From Arcobacter vandammei (GTDB taxonomy: Bacteria; Campylobacterota; Campylobacteria; Campylobacterales; Arcobacteraceae), in NCBI RefSeq assembly GCF_016106035.1, contig NZ_JADKPZ010000005.1:1-64000 (forward strand): 64,000 bases of DNA. The letters are read 5' to 3'. A program made the translations under genes and the position numbers. The notes under the pieces were generated by a model. That model made no database searches and was not told where the DNA came from. It saw nothing but the letters and a program-made list of their open reading frames with translations. Positions 18,052 to 27,134 of the stretch are shown here, in pieces. Every line of letters starts with the position of its first letter. Positions within the stretch are counted from its first letter, which is position 1.

Positions 18052-18982
18052 TTTCATCATTTTTTGAGTAGATTTTATATTTTATATTTTTATAATAAAA
18101 CTCTAAATAATTTGCATGAAGCCACAATCTATGGGATTTTGTAACTTTTTCTCTATCTTCTTTACTTAAAGTTTTGTTTAGATAATTTTCTGCATTTTCA
18201 TCATCAATTCCATAAATTGGATCTCCAAAAATTGTATGCCCAATTGAGTGAAGATGAACTCTTATTTGATGTTGGCGACCTGTTAGTGGCAGGGCTTCAA
18301 CTAGAGTCAAATCTCTTTTTTCATTGTATTTTAATGGTTTTATAATAGTAATTGACTCTTTTCCTCCTTCATCCTCTGAACAAGTTTTCATTCTAACTCC
18401 AATTAAAAGACCTTCTCTATCAAGTGGTTTATCAATTTTTATCTCTTTTTCTATTTTTCCTTCTACAATTGCAAGATAAGATTTATGATACTTTTTATCT
18501 TGAAACATATCTTTTAACTCTATTTCGCTTTTTTTGTTTTTCCCAACAATCACAAGTCCACTTGTTTCAGCATCTATTCTATGAATTAAATTTGCATCTT
18601 CACCAAAATGAAATCTTATTTCATCTAGTAAAGAGTACTCTGTATGTTTAGAAATAGGGTGAACCATCAAATGAGATGGTTTATCAAAAATAGCAAAATC
18701 TTTGAACTCCAAAAGAGGCTTTAATCCTCTTGTATTTCCTTCAAAAAGCCCTATATAAATATGTTCACAATTTACTTTTTCGCCAGAGCTAAAAGCACTC
18801 ATATCTTCTTTGAAAACTCTACCTTTAGATACCAATCTTTGGGCAACTTGAGTTGAAAATCCCAAATAATGGGATAGTAGAATTTGGATTTTTTTATCTT
18901 TTATCGCTTTAAATTTTTTAAGTACAAATGGCAAAATTCTCTTCCTAATTTTAAGTTCACAATGGATACAATGTCTATTCAT
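18023..18982 (-). CDS. RluA-family pseudouridine synthase
   Basis: The 319-residue product isomerises uridines in rRNA or tRNA. The conserved catalytic block LIHRIDAETSGLVIVGK is near residue 133 (Asp is the nucleophile). TGRQHQIRVHLHSIGHTIFGDPIYG near residue 235 is the second family signature. An S4-like segment (LSHYLGFSTQVAQRLVSKGRVF) lies near residue 45. The N-terminus carries CIHC. The exact target is not decided by sequence. Its 3' end overlaps the plus-strand Cys-rich gene. Confidence 0.9.
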   Translation of the reverse strand: MNRHCIHCELKIRKRILPFVLKKFKAIKDKKIQILLSHYLGFSTQVAQRLVSKGRVFKEDMSAFSSGEKVNCEHIYIGLFEGNTRGLKPLLEFKDFAIFDKPSHLMVHPISKHTEYSLLDEIRFHFGEDANLIHRIDAETSGLVIVGKNKKSEIELKDMFQDKKYHKSYLAIVEGKIEKEIKIDKPLDREGLLIGVRMKTCSEDEGGKESITIIKPLKYNEKRDLTLVEALPLTGRQHQIRVHLHSIGHTIFGDPIYGIDDENAENYLNKTLSKEDREKVTKSHRLWLHANYLEFYYKNIKYKIYSKNDEIKNEFLNLS

Positions 18983-19036
18983 TTTAAAACAAAATTGTAC
19001 ATAAAATTTAATAAAATATGATTAGAAGGGTTATTT

Positions 19037-20365
19037 ATGGTTGAAAGATATGCTAGAAAACAGATGAGTGATAAGTGGACTCAAGAAGCAAGATATGCAG
19101 CTTGGTTAGAAGTTGAAAAAGCAGCTGTAAAAGCTTGGAATAAACTAGGGCTTATTCCTGATAGTGATTGCGAAAAAATTGTAAAAAATGCAAAATTTTC
19201 TGTGGAGAGAATTGAAGAGATAGAGGCTATTACAAAACACGATTTAATTGCTTTTAATACAAGTGTAAGTGAGAGTTTAGGCGAAGAGTCAAGATGGTTT
19301 CACTATGGAATGACAAGTTCAGATGCTGTTGATACAGGTGTCGCTTTGCAAATGAGAGATTCTTTAGAAATAATCATTGAAGATGTAAAAATGTTACTTC
19401 TTAGTATAGAAAAAAGAGCAAAAGAGCATAAATATACTTTAATGGTAGGAAGAAGCCACGGAATACACGGTGAACCAATTACTTTTGGTCTTACACTTGC
19501 TGTTTGGTATGATGAAGTAAAAAGACACCTAAAAAATCTTGAAGAGACTATGGAAGTTATTGCTGTTGGTCAAATATCTGGGGCTATGGGAAATTTTGCT
19601 CATGCTCCACTTGAGCTTGAAGAGTATGCAATGGCAGAATTAGGTTTAAAACCAGAGCCTTGCAGTAATCAAGTAATTCATAGAGATAGATATGCAAGAC
19701 TTGCTACATCTTTAGCTCTTTTAGCTTCAAGTGTTGAAAAATTTGCTGTTCAAGTGCGACACTTACAAAGAACAGAAGTTTATGAAGCTGAAGAGTATTT
19801 TGCAGCTGGGCAAAAAGGCTCATCTGCAATGCCACACAAAAGAAACCCGATACTAACTGAAAATATTACAGGACTTGCAAGAATGATAAGAGCTTATGTA
19901 ACTCCAGCTCTTGAAAATGTAGCTTTATGGCATGAAAGAGATATTTCTCACAGCTCAACAGAGAGATTTTGGCTTCCAGATGCATTTATAACAACAGATT
20001 TTATGCTTCATAGAATGAATAGTGTTATTGCAAATCTTACAGTAATGCCTGAAAATATGATGAAAAACTTAAATCTTACTGGTGGATTAGTTTTCTCTCA
20101 AAGAGTTTTATTAGAGCTTCCACTTCAAGGTGTAAGCAGAGAAGATGCATATAAAATTGTTCAAAGAAATGCAATGAAGGTTTGGAGTGAAATTCAACAA
20201 GGAAAAGCAACAACAAATGAAAAAGGTGAAAGCTTATATCTTCAATATCTACTTGCTGATGATGAGTTAAGAAAATCTTTGAGTGAAGAAAAAATAAGAG
20301 AGTGTTTTAATTTTGATTACTATACAAAAAATGTAGATGCAATATTTAATAGAGTTTTTAAATAG
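19037..20365 (+). CDS. purB: Adenylosuccinate lyase
   Basis: PurB splits SAICAR to AICAR and adenylosuccinate to AMP in purine synthesis. The 442-residue product has TSSDAVDTGVALQM near residue 95, the catalytic histidine region GRSHGIHGEP near 140, and the fumarase-superfamily signature GSSAMPHKRNPILTEN near 262. It lies 16 bp before nrdA in the same direction, which links two steps of nucleotide supply. The purC-purS-purQ genes are further along the window. Confidence 0.96.
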   Translation: MVERYARKQMSDKWTQEARYAAWLEVEKAAVKAWNKLGLIPDSDCEKIVKNAKFSVERIEEIEAITKHDLIAFNTSVSESLGEESRWFHYGMTSSDAVDTGVALQMRDSLEIIIEDVKMLLLSIEKRAKEHKYTLMVGRSHGIHGEPITFGLTLAVWYDEVKRHLKNLEETMEVIAVGQISGAMGNFAHAPLELEEYAMAELGLKPEPCSNQVIHRDRYARLATSLALLASSVEKFAVQVRHLQRTEVYEAEEYFAAGQKGSSAMPHKRNPILTENITGLARMIRAYVTPALENVALWHERDISHSSTERFWLPDAFITTDFMLHRMNSVIANLTVMPENMMKNLNLTGGLVFSQRVLLELPLQGVSREDAYKIVQRNAMKVWSEIQQGKATTNEKGESLYLQYLLADDELRKSLSEEKIRECFNFDYYTKNVDAIFNRVFK

Positions 20366-20381
20366 TTTTTAGGGGTAAAAA

Positions 20382-22766
20382 ATGACAATTATGATTCAAA
20401 AAAGAAATGGTAGAAAAGAGGTTTTGGATATTACAAAAATCCAAAAAATGACTATTGATGCAACAAAAGATTTAGAAGGTGTTAGTCAAAGTGAACTAGA
20501 ACTTGATTCTCATATAAAATTTATTGATGGAATGAGTTCAAGTGATATTCAAGATGCTTTAATAAAAACAGCAGTTGAAAAAATAGATATTGATGTTCCA
20601 AATTGGACCTTTGTTGCTGCAAGACTATTTTTATATGATTTATACCATAAAGTTGGAATTGCAACAAATGGAATAAAAGGTGAAGCTTATTGTCATTTAA
20701 AAAATTATATTGATTTTGGAATAGGTGCAGGAAGATTAATTCCAAATTTAGCAAATGGTTATGATTTAGATGATTTAAATGCTTATTTAAAACCTGAACG
20801 AGATTTTTTATTTAACTATTTAGGAATTAAAACTCTATATGATAGATATTTAATCAAAGATAGCCAAGCAAGACCAATTGAGTTGCCACAACAGATGTTT
20901 ATGGCAATAGCTATGTTCTTAGCTCAAAATGAAGATGATAAACAAAACAGAGCAAAAGAGTTTTATGATGTAGTTTCAAAATTTGAAGTGATGCTTGCAA
21001 CTCCAACTTTATCAAATGCAAGAACAAATAGACACCAACTAAGCTCTTGTTATATTGGAAGTAGCCCTGATAATATTGAAGGGATTTTTGATGGTTACAA
21101 AGAGATGGCACTACTATCTAAATATGGTGGTGGAATTGGTTGGGATTGGAATCAAATAAGAAGTCTTGGTGGTGCTATTGATGGACACAAAAGTGCTGCT
21201 GGTGGAACAGTTCCATTTTTAAAAATCACAAATGATATTGCTATTGCTGTTGATCAGTTGGGGACTAGAAAAGGTGCTATTGCTGTTTATTTAGAGCCTT
21301 GGCATATGGATATAGTTGATTTTGTAGATTTAAAGAAAAATTCTGGAGAAGAAAGAAGAAGAGCACACGATTTATTCCCTGCTTTATGGATAAGTGATTT
21401 GTTTATGAAAAGAGTTTTAGAAGACTCTTACTGGACACTATTTGACCCTGTTGAAGTAAAGGATTTAAGTGAGTGCTATGGAGATGAGTTTGAAGCAAAA
21501 TATATAGCTTATGAAAAAGATGAAAATATCACAAAAGATAGAATGAAAGCAAAAGATTTATGGAAAAAAATCTTAACTTCATACTTTGAAAGTGGAAGTC
21601 CATTTTTATGCTTCAAAGATACTGCAAATAGGGTTAATCCAAACTCTCATGTAGGACATATTAGAAGTTCAAATCTTTGTACAGAGATTTTCCAAAATAC
21701 AAATCCAAATCACTATAAAATAAAATTAGAGTTTGAAGATGGAACATTTAACTATTTTGAAGAAGAAGATTTAGTTTTAGTTGATGGAGGGCTTACAAAG
21801 AAAGCAAATAAAGTAACAGCACTTGATAGTATAAATGGTAAAAAAATATTTATAGTTGAAAAAGAGAAAATAGATGGAGATACAGCAGTTTGTAATCTTG
21901 CTAGTATAAATCTATCAAAAATAAATACAAAAAATGATATACAAAGAGTTGTTCCAACAGCTGTTAGAATGCTTGATAATGTAATTGATTTGAATTTTTA
22001 TCCACTTAGAAAAGTAAAAGCAACAAACCTAAAAAGTAGAAGTATAGGACTTGGAGTTATGGGAGAAGCTGAGATGTTAGCTTCAGAAAAAATAGCTTGG
22101 GGAAGTAGTGAACACTTCAAAAAAATTGATGAAGTTATGGAAGAAATTTCGTACAATACAATAAAATCTAGTTCAAATTTAGCACTTGAAAAAGGTACTT
22201 ATCCAACTTTTGAAGGTTCAAATTGGAGTAAAGGTTTAATGCCACACGATTTTGCACCACAAAGTGTAAATGCACTAGTAGAAAAAGATTTGTTTGATAG
22301 CTCTTGCGATTGGGAAAGTTTAAGAGAAAAAGTAAAAAAAGATGGAATGAGAAATGGTTATTTAATGGCAATTGCACCAACTTCATCTATTTCTATTTTA
22401 GTTGGAACAACTCAAGCAATTGAACCTGTTTATAAAAGAAAATGGTTTGAAGAAAATTTAAGTGGATTAATTCCTGTTGTTGTACCAAAGCTAAGCCCTG
22501 AAACTTGGAATTTTTATACTCCAGCTTTTGAAATAGATCAATTAGATTTAATAAAAGCAGCAGCAATTAGACAAAAATGGATAGATCAAGGTCAAAGTAC
22601 AAATATTTTTATGAGTTTAGATAAGGCAAGTGGAAAATATCTTCACGAAATTTATACACTTGCTTGGAAATTAGGTCTTAAATCAACATACTATTTAAGA
22701 AGTCAAAGCCCAGAAGCAAAAAATGATGTAGAAGATAGAAGTATGGAGTGTGCTGGTTGCCAATAA
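20382..22766 (+). CDS. nrdA: Ribonucleoside-diphosphate reductase, alpha subunit (class Ia)
   Basis: NrdA reduces NDPs to dNDPs. The 794-residue product has an N-terminal ATP-cone (MIQKRNGRKEVLDITKIQKM), the active-site cysteines in HQLSSCYIGSS (near 220) and SNLCTEIF (near 432), the paired reductant cysteine AVCNLASINLSK, and the C-terminal shuttle pair MECAGCQ. A segment of about 45 residues (HYKIKLEFEDGTFNYFEEED to about INGKK) lies between the last two core motifs, as I recall in Campylobacter NrdA. GGGG lies upstream of the ATG. nrdB follows after 29 bp. Confidence 0.97.
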   Translation: MTIMIQKRNGRKEVLDITKIQKMTIDATKDLEGVSQSELELDSHIKFIDGMSSSDIQDALIKTAVEKIDIDVPNWTFVAARLFLYDLYHKVGIATNGIKGEAYCHLKNYIDFGIGAGRLIPNLANGYDLDDLNAYLKPERDFLFNYLGIKTLYDRYLIKDSQARPIELPQQMFMAIAMFLAQNEDDKQNRAKEFYDVVSKFEVMLATPTLSNARTNRHQLSSCYIGSSPDNIEGIFDGYKEMALLSKYGGGIGWDWNQIRSLGGAIDGHKSAAGGTVPFLKITNDIAIAVDQLGTRKGAIAVYLEPWHMDIVDFVDLKKNSGEERRRAHDLFPALWISDLFMKRVLEDSYWTLFDPVEVKDLSECYGDEFEAKYIAYEKDENITKDRMKAKDLWKKILTSYFESGSPFLCFKDTANRVNPNSHVGHIRSSNLCTEIFQNTNPNHYKIKLEFEDGTFNYFEEEDLVLVDGGLTKKANKVTALDSINGKKIFIVEKEKIDGDTAVCNLASINLSKINTKNDIQRVVPTAVRMLDNVIDLNFYPLRKVKATNLKSRSIGLGVMGEAEMLASEKIAWGSSEHFKKIDEVMEEISYNTIKSSSNLALEKGTYPTFEGSNWSKGLMPHDFAPQSVNALVEKDLFDSSCDWESLREKVKKDGMRNGYLMAIAPTSSISILVGTTQAIEPVYKRKWFEENLSGLIPVVVPKLSPETWNFYTPAFEIDQLDLIKAAAIRQKWIDQGQSTNIFMSLDKASGKYLHEIYTLAWKLGLKSTYYLRSQSPEAKNDVEDRSMECAGCQ

Positions 22767-22795
22767 GCAAAGCACTTTTTTTATAAAGGAAAGAT

Positions 22796-23818
22796 ATGGA
22801 AAGAAAGACGATTTATAACCCAAATTCAAAAGAGAGCCTAAACGATAGAAGAGTTTTTGGTGGAGATAGTGATGGAATGATAAATTTCACTAGAATGAAG
22901 TACCAATGGGCATTGAATTTATGGGATATGATGGAAGCAAACACTTGGTTTCCACGAGAAGTTCAAATGACTCAAGATGCCAAAGATTATAAATATTTAA
23001 CACCATCTGAAAAAAGAATGTATGATTTAGTTCTATCTCAACTTATTTTTATGGACTCTTTACAAACAAATAATTTAATGGATAATATAAATCCATATAT
23101 AACTGCGCCTGAAATAAATGCTTGTTTAAGCAGACAATCTTATGAAGAGGCAAACCATAGTAAATCTTATGCGGTTATGGTTGAAAGTATTTCTGATAAT
23201 ACAGACTTAATCTATGATATGTGGAAAAATGATGCAAAATTGAAAGAGAAAAATACTTATATTGCAAGTGTTTATGAAGGTTTATCAAATGGTGAATTAA
23301 CAGATGAAAAACTTCTTTTGGCTATGTTTGCAAATCAAATTTTAGAAGGGCTTTACTTTTATGCAGGTTTTGCAGCTATTTATGCTTTGGGGAAAAGTGG
23401 GAAAATGCTTGGAAGTTCTCAAATGATTAGATTTATTCAAAGAGATGAAGTTACTCACTTAATACTATTTCAAAATATGATAAATTCTGTGAGAAAAGAA
23501 AGACCTGAACTTTTTACAAGTGAATTAGAAGATAAAGTTAGAGCTATGTTTAGAAAAGCTGTTGATTTAGAGGCTTCCTGGGGTGCTCATATTACTCAAG
23601 GTCAAATTCTTGGATTTACAGATAATATAATTAGACAATATATTGAATACTTAGCAGATAGAAGACTTGAAGCTGTAGGATATAAGGCTGAATACAATGT
23701 AAAACATCCAATTCCATGGGTTGATGGATATGCAAGTTTTAATGACCAAAGAACAAATTTCTTTGAAGGAAATGTAGTAAACTACTCAAAAGGTAGTATA
23801 GATTTTGATGATTTCTAA
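22796..23818 (+). CDS. nrdB: Ribonucleoside-diphosphate reductase, beta subunit
   Basis: NrdB holds the diiron-tyrosyl radical cofactor. The 340-residue product carries the iron ligands in the helices DSLQTNN...[16 protein letters not shown] (EANH near residue 118) and [13 protein letters not shown], and in [13 protein letters not shown] near residue 215. The C-terminal tail contacts NrdA. An AAAGGAAAG ribosome site precedes the ATG. It is the third gene of purB-nrdA-nrdB and is followed after 11 bp by an OmpA-like gene. Confidence 0.97.
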   Translation: MERKTIYNPNSKESLNDRRVFGGDSDGMINFTRMKYQWALNLWDMMEANTWFPREVQMTQDAKDYKYLTPSEKRMYDLVLSQLIFMDSLQTNNLMDNINPYITAPEINACLSRQSYEEANHSKSYAVMVESISDNTDLIYDMWKNDAKLKEKNTYIASVYEGLSNGELTDEKLLLAMFANQILEGLYFYAGFAAIYALGKSGKMLGSSQMIRFIQRDEVTHLILFQNMINSVRKERPELFTSELEDKVRAMFRKAVDLEASWGAHITQGQILGFTDNIIRQYIEYLADRRLEAVGYKAEYNVKHPIPWVDGYASFNDQRTNFFEGNVVNYSKGSIDFDDF

Positions 23819-23829
23819 TAGGAGCTTTG

Positions 23830-24813
23830 ATGTCTTTCTTTAAAAAAATATTTTATCTTTTACTAATATTTTTAGTTTTAAATATAATTACAGTTTATAA
23901 TTTTGATTATAGAGCTACAAATAGTGAAGATAGTAACTTTTTTACTTCAATAAACAAAAAACTTAGCTCAATTTTTGATAAAAAAGTTGAGAGTACACCT
24001 TTTAGTTTTGTTGTAGAAAAGAGTGATGATATTTTAAAGTTAAGTGCTATTTTAGCAAATGAAAGCGATGCAAAAACTCTATTAAATGCTCTTAAAATTG
24101 ATAAAGAGATAGGACTTACATATAAAGATGGAGTTGTTATTGATTATTTATTACTAGAAAAAATAAAACCTTTTATTGAAGAGTTCAAAAAAAGTGCCAT
24201 AAATGGTTCTAAAATAGTTTTTGATGAAAATGGGCTAAAAGTAAATGCAGAGATAAAAGATGAAGATAGTATTACAATTTTAGATGAGTTAAATAAAAAA
24301 AACCATTTAAATGCTTCTTTGGATATGAAAGTTTTAGTAAAAAATCAAGATATGATAAATCAAGAAATTGAAGATGTTAAACATATTGTTGAAACTAATT
24401 TAAAAAAAGACGAGATACAAAAAGAAGTTATACCAACTATAGAAGATATTCAAAATCAAATTAATAATATTTTAAAAGAGAATAAAATTACATTTGCAAG
24501 AGCAAGTACAAATTTAACTCCAGAATCACTTAAAACTATTGAAAATATAGTAAATATTCTAAAAAACTATAATTATTTAATAGAAGTAGGTGGGCATACA
24601 GATTCAAAAGGAAATCCGACATTAAATCAGCAACTATCTGATAAAAGAGCTGCTAGTGTAAAAAACAGTTTAATTAAATTTGGGATAAATAAAGATTTAG
24701 TAAAATCTTTTGGTTATGGAAATCAATTCCCAATTGCACAAGAGGATGAGTTAGGTTTATCTGAAGAGAATAGAAGAGTTGAAATCTTACTAAAAGAGAA
24801 AGGGAGTAATTAA
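23830..24813 (+). CDS. Inner-membrane-anchored OmpA-like protein
   Basis: The 327-residue product has an N-terminal transmembrane helix (FFKKIFYLLLIFLVLNIITV), a low-complexity middle that includes BON-like or helical segments, and a C-terminal OmpA peptidoglycan-binding domain. That domain has FARASTNLTPESLKTIENIV, VGGHTDSKGN and SDKRAASVKNSLI ending NRRVEILL. It probably tethers the inner membrane to the cell wall. I chose ATG 23830 because GGAG (23821-23824) is then 5 nt away. The next gene starts 1 bp after the stop. Confidence 0.85.
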   Translation: MSFFKKIFYLLLIFLVLNIITVYNFDYRATNSEDSNFFTSINKKLSSIFDKKVESTPFSFVVEKSDDILKLSAILANESDAKTLLNALKIDKEIGLTYKDGVVIDYLLLEKIKPFIEEFKKSAINGSKIVFDENGLKVNAEIKDEDSITILDELNKKNHLNASLDMKVLVKNQDMINQEIEDVKHIVETNLKKDEIQKEVIPTIEDIQNQINNILKENKITFARASTNLTPESLKTIENIVNILKNYNYLIEVGGHTDSKGNPTLNQQLSDKRAASVKNSLIKFGINKDLVKSFGYGNQFPIAQEDELGLSEENRRVEILLKEKGSN

Positions 24814-24814
24814 A

Positions 24815-25207
24815 ATGCTTGAAATAGCTTTACAGATTATTTTAAATCTACTTATTGCACTAGTTATTGGTATATTTATAGGCTATATTATTGGTAAATC
24901 AAAAACTACAAAACTTGTTGAAAATAAAGAGGAAAAATTAGATTATAAGAAACCTACAAAAGATAATCTAAAAAAGATTAAAGGTATTGATTCAAAATTA
25001 GAGTTTGAGCTAAATAGAATGGGAATAAATAGCTTTAAACAAATAGCAGAGTGGTCAAAAGAAGATAAAATAACTATAGGTGCTTCTATAAATGCTGAAA
25101 GCTCTATTGAAGAGTTTTCTTGGATCGAACAAGCAAAAATTTTAGCTTCAGGTGAAGAGACTATATATAGTCAAAAAGTTGAGAACAAAGAGATAAATGT
25201 AGCATAA
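24815..25207 (+). CDS. Single-pass membrane protein with a helix-hairpin-helix-like domain
   Basis: The 130-residue protein has a transmembrane helix with small-residue motifs (ALVIGIFIGYIIGK, about residues 12-28). A soluble part DNLKKIKGIDSKLEFELNRM...FKQIAEWS resembles the HhH domain seen in many bacterial TM-HhH proteins. These domains bind DNA or mediate assembly, but the role of this membrane type is unknown. It forms a tight pair with the OmpA-like gene. Its stop lies in a shared terminator. Confidence 0.75.
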   Translation: MLEIALQIILNLLIALVIGIFIGYIIGKSKTTKLVENKEEKLDYKKPTKDNLKKIKGIDSKLEFELNRMGINSFKQIAEWSKEDKITIGASINAESSIEEFSWIEQAKILASGEETIYSQKVENKEINVA

Positions 25208-25226
25208 TTTTATGTTACATTTATCT
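25191..25226. terminator. Bidirectional hairpin shared by two convergent stop codons
   Basis: AGATAAATGTA (25191-25201) pairs with TACATTTATCT (25216-25226), and the inner bases GCATAA/TTATGT extend the stem with one wobble. The plus-strand stop (25205-25207) and the minus-strand stop (25225-25227) both fall in or at the hairpin. Confidence 0.65.
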
Positions 25227-26448
25227 ATATTTTCATATCTATTATGAAGTAATTTTCTCCATTTTTATGTTCATAATTTAATTTATATTTATGTAAATTT
25301 ACAATTGTTTTTACAATATAAAGCCCCAGACCAAAACCGCTACTTCTTTTATCTTCTTGGTAAAAAGCATCTGTGTAAAACTCTAAACTATTTTTTAATG
25401 CTTCCCCTTTTGAAACAACTTTAATAGTTTGGTTATTTGCTTCTATTCTAGCTTTTTTATCTATGCTAAATTTTAAAGCATTATCAATTAAGTTTTTAAG
25501 AGCAATAGACATCATATAAATATCAACATCAAAAGTGAAATCTTCTATATTTTTTTCTATATTTTGTGGATTTATTAGCATTAATTCTATGGTTTTGTCA
25601 AATACAACACTAAAATCAACTTTTTCTTTGTAAATCATACCATTTTTAGAAGTAAGCTTTTCAACAGTTGCTAACTCCTTTATAATGTCATCCATTCTTT
25701 TAAAAGCTCTTTGAAGATTATTTCTTGTTTTCTCATTTTCTAGGGTTTCAGCAATAAACATAGCTTTAGTAATAGGAGTTTTAAGTTCGTGCATCATATT
25801 TCTCATAAATAAATCTTTTGATTTTGATTGATTATTTATAATATTTATAGCTTCATTAAAATTTTTAGCTATTGTTCCTACTTCATCATTACCTGTATAG
25901 TTTAGTTTTATATCTTTATTACCTTTTGAAAACTCAATAATTTGTCTATTTAAAACCTTTAAAGGTCTTAATTTTCTATTTAAAATTTCATATAAAAATA
26001 GGAAAATAAGTAGAGCAATAATAAATCCAACCGAGATAAAAGCAACACTATAATTATAATGATTTGTATCTTTTAGCATAATATTATAACCATATTGCTG
26101 TACATAAATATAGTATGTGTCATCATATTTGTAAACTCTATAAGTTCCTAAATAGTTTTGAGTAATTGTCAATTCTTGAGCATTATTTATAATCTCTAAA
26201 ATTCTATCTCTATTATCCATAGGTCTTACATTAAATTTTTTATAAAGTTCGATTAATCGTTCATTTGTAGGGTGATCTTGAAAAAGTATTAAGAAATTTT
26301 CTGCAATTAGTTCATATCTATTTTGTAAACTTAAATCATGTCTCTCTTTATCATATTTGATAAACATAGAAAAGGTTATAAAAATAGATATAAATGCCAA
26401 TGTAAATATAATATTTACAAAGGTAGAAATAGAGATATTTTTTATCAT
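25225..26448 (-). CDS. cprS: CprS-like sensor histidine kinase
   Basis: The 407-residue kinase has TM1 (about 10-30), a periplasmic sensor of about 100 residues, TM2 (about 133-153), HAMP (DEVGTIAKNFNEAI near 190), HisKA with the phospho-acceptor in MMHELKTP (His about 220), and an ATPase domain with NLIDNALKF and GFGLGLYIVK. Its ATG overlaps the stop of the response regulator gene (4 bp). With htrA upstream, gene order equals the cprRS-htrA locus of C. jejuni, which controls envelope and biofilm traits. The symbol is by synteny. Confidence 0.85.
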   Translation of the reverse strand: MIKNISISTFVNIIFTLAFISIFITFSMFIKYDKERHDLSLQNRYELIAENFLILFQDHPTNERLIELYKKFNVRPMDNRDRILEIINNAQELTITQNYLGTYRVYKYDDTYYIYVQQYGYNIMLKDTNHYNYSVAFISVGFIIALLIFLFLYEILNRKLRPLKVLNRQIIEFSKGNKDIKLNYTGNDEVGTIAKNFNEAINIINNQSKSKDLFMRNMMHELKTPITKAMFIAETLENEKTRNNLQRAFKRMDDIIKELATVEKLTSKNGMIYKEKVDFSVVFDKTIELMLINPQNIEKNIEDFTFDVDIYMMSIALKNLIDNALKFSIDKKARIEANNQTIKVVSKGEALKNSLEFYTDAFYQEDKRSSGFGLGLYIVKTIVNLHKYKLNYEHKNGENYFIIDMKI

Positions 26449-27107
26449 ATTAGTTGATAACCAATACCTCTAACTGATTTTATATATTGTCTACTATTAT
26501 CTATATTTGCTAATTTAGTTCTAATTCTTGAGATAATTACATCAATATTTTTTAAAGATGAATCATCCTCTATATTATCACTTGTGTAGATAAAATCTTC
26601 TCTTGAAACAACTCCATGATTTCTTTGAATTAGAAGTTTTAAAATATCATATTCAGCTAGAGTAAGATTTAAAGTTACACCTTTAAAAATTATTTGAATA
26701 TCGCTCTCTCTTAGCTCAAAAATTTGATTTTCATTTTCTTTTTTTGATAAAGAGTTTGAATCAACTCTTTTTAAAATTGTTTTAATTCTAGCTTGAAGTT
26801 CTCTTGGATTATATGGTTTTGGTAGATAATCATCAGCTCCTCTTTCTAATCCCATAACTTTGTCCAAAATATCATCTCTTGCTGAACTAATAATAATTGG
26901 AATTTGAGATTTCTCTCTTATTTTTGGAATAAGCTCCAATCCATCTATTTCAGGTAAAGTCAAATCAAGAATTAACAGCTGATATTCTTTGTTTAAATCC
27001 AACATAGATAAGCCATTGTAAGGGCTATCTGTCGTTGTAACTTCTATATCAAACGATTTTAAATAATCAGTGATGATTTGAGCTAACTCCAAATCATCTT
27101 CAATCAT
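26445..27107 (-). CDS. cprR: CprR-like OmpR-family response regulator
   Basis: The product has a receiver domain (acidic pair EDD near the start, phospho-acceptor Asp in LLILDLTLPEIDGLEL, Lys in YLPKPYNPREL) and a winged-helix output domain (DVIISRIRTKLA...IKSVRGIGYQL). ATG 27107 is the first conventional start but gives MIEDD, missing the usual leading strand, and has no ribosome site. AAGGAT lies at 27128-27133, correctly spaced for ATT codons at 27120-27122 or 27117-27119, which would give M(I)KILMIEDD. The real start is therefore probably a few codons upstream. It lies between htrA and cprS. Confidence 0.88.
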   Translation of the reverse strand: MIEDDLELAQIITDYLKSFDIEVTTTDSPYNGLSMLDLNKEYQLLILDLTLPEIDGLELIPKIREKSQIPIIISSARDDILDKVMGLERGADDYLPKPYNPRELQARIKTILKRVDSNSLSKKENENQIFELRESDIQIIFKGVTLNLTLAEYDILKLLIQRNHGVVSREDFIYTSDNIEDDSSLKNIDVIISRIRTKLANIDNSRQYIKSVRGIGYQLI

Positions 27108-27134
27108 AAGTATTTTAATAATGGCTTATCCTTT

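Noticed and set aside
21700-21850. Possible intein or mini-intein in NrdA
   Set aside because: The extra segment is only about 45 residues, has no Cys/Ser start or HN-Cys end, and to my knowledge is typical of Campylobacter NrdA.
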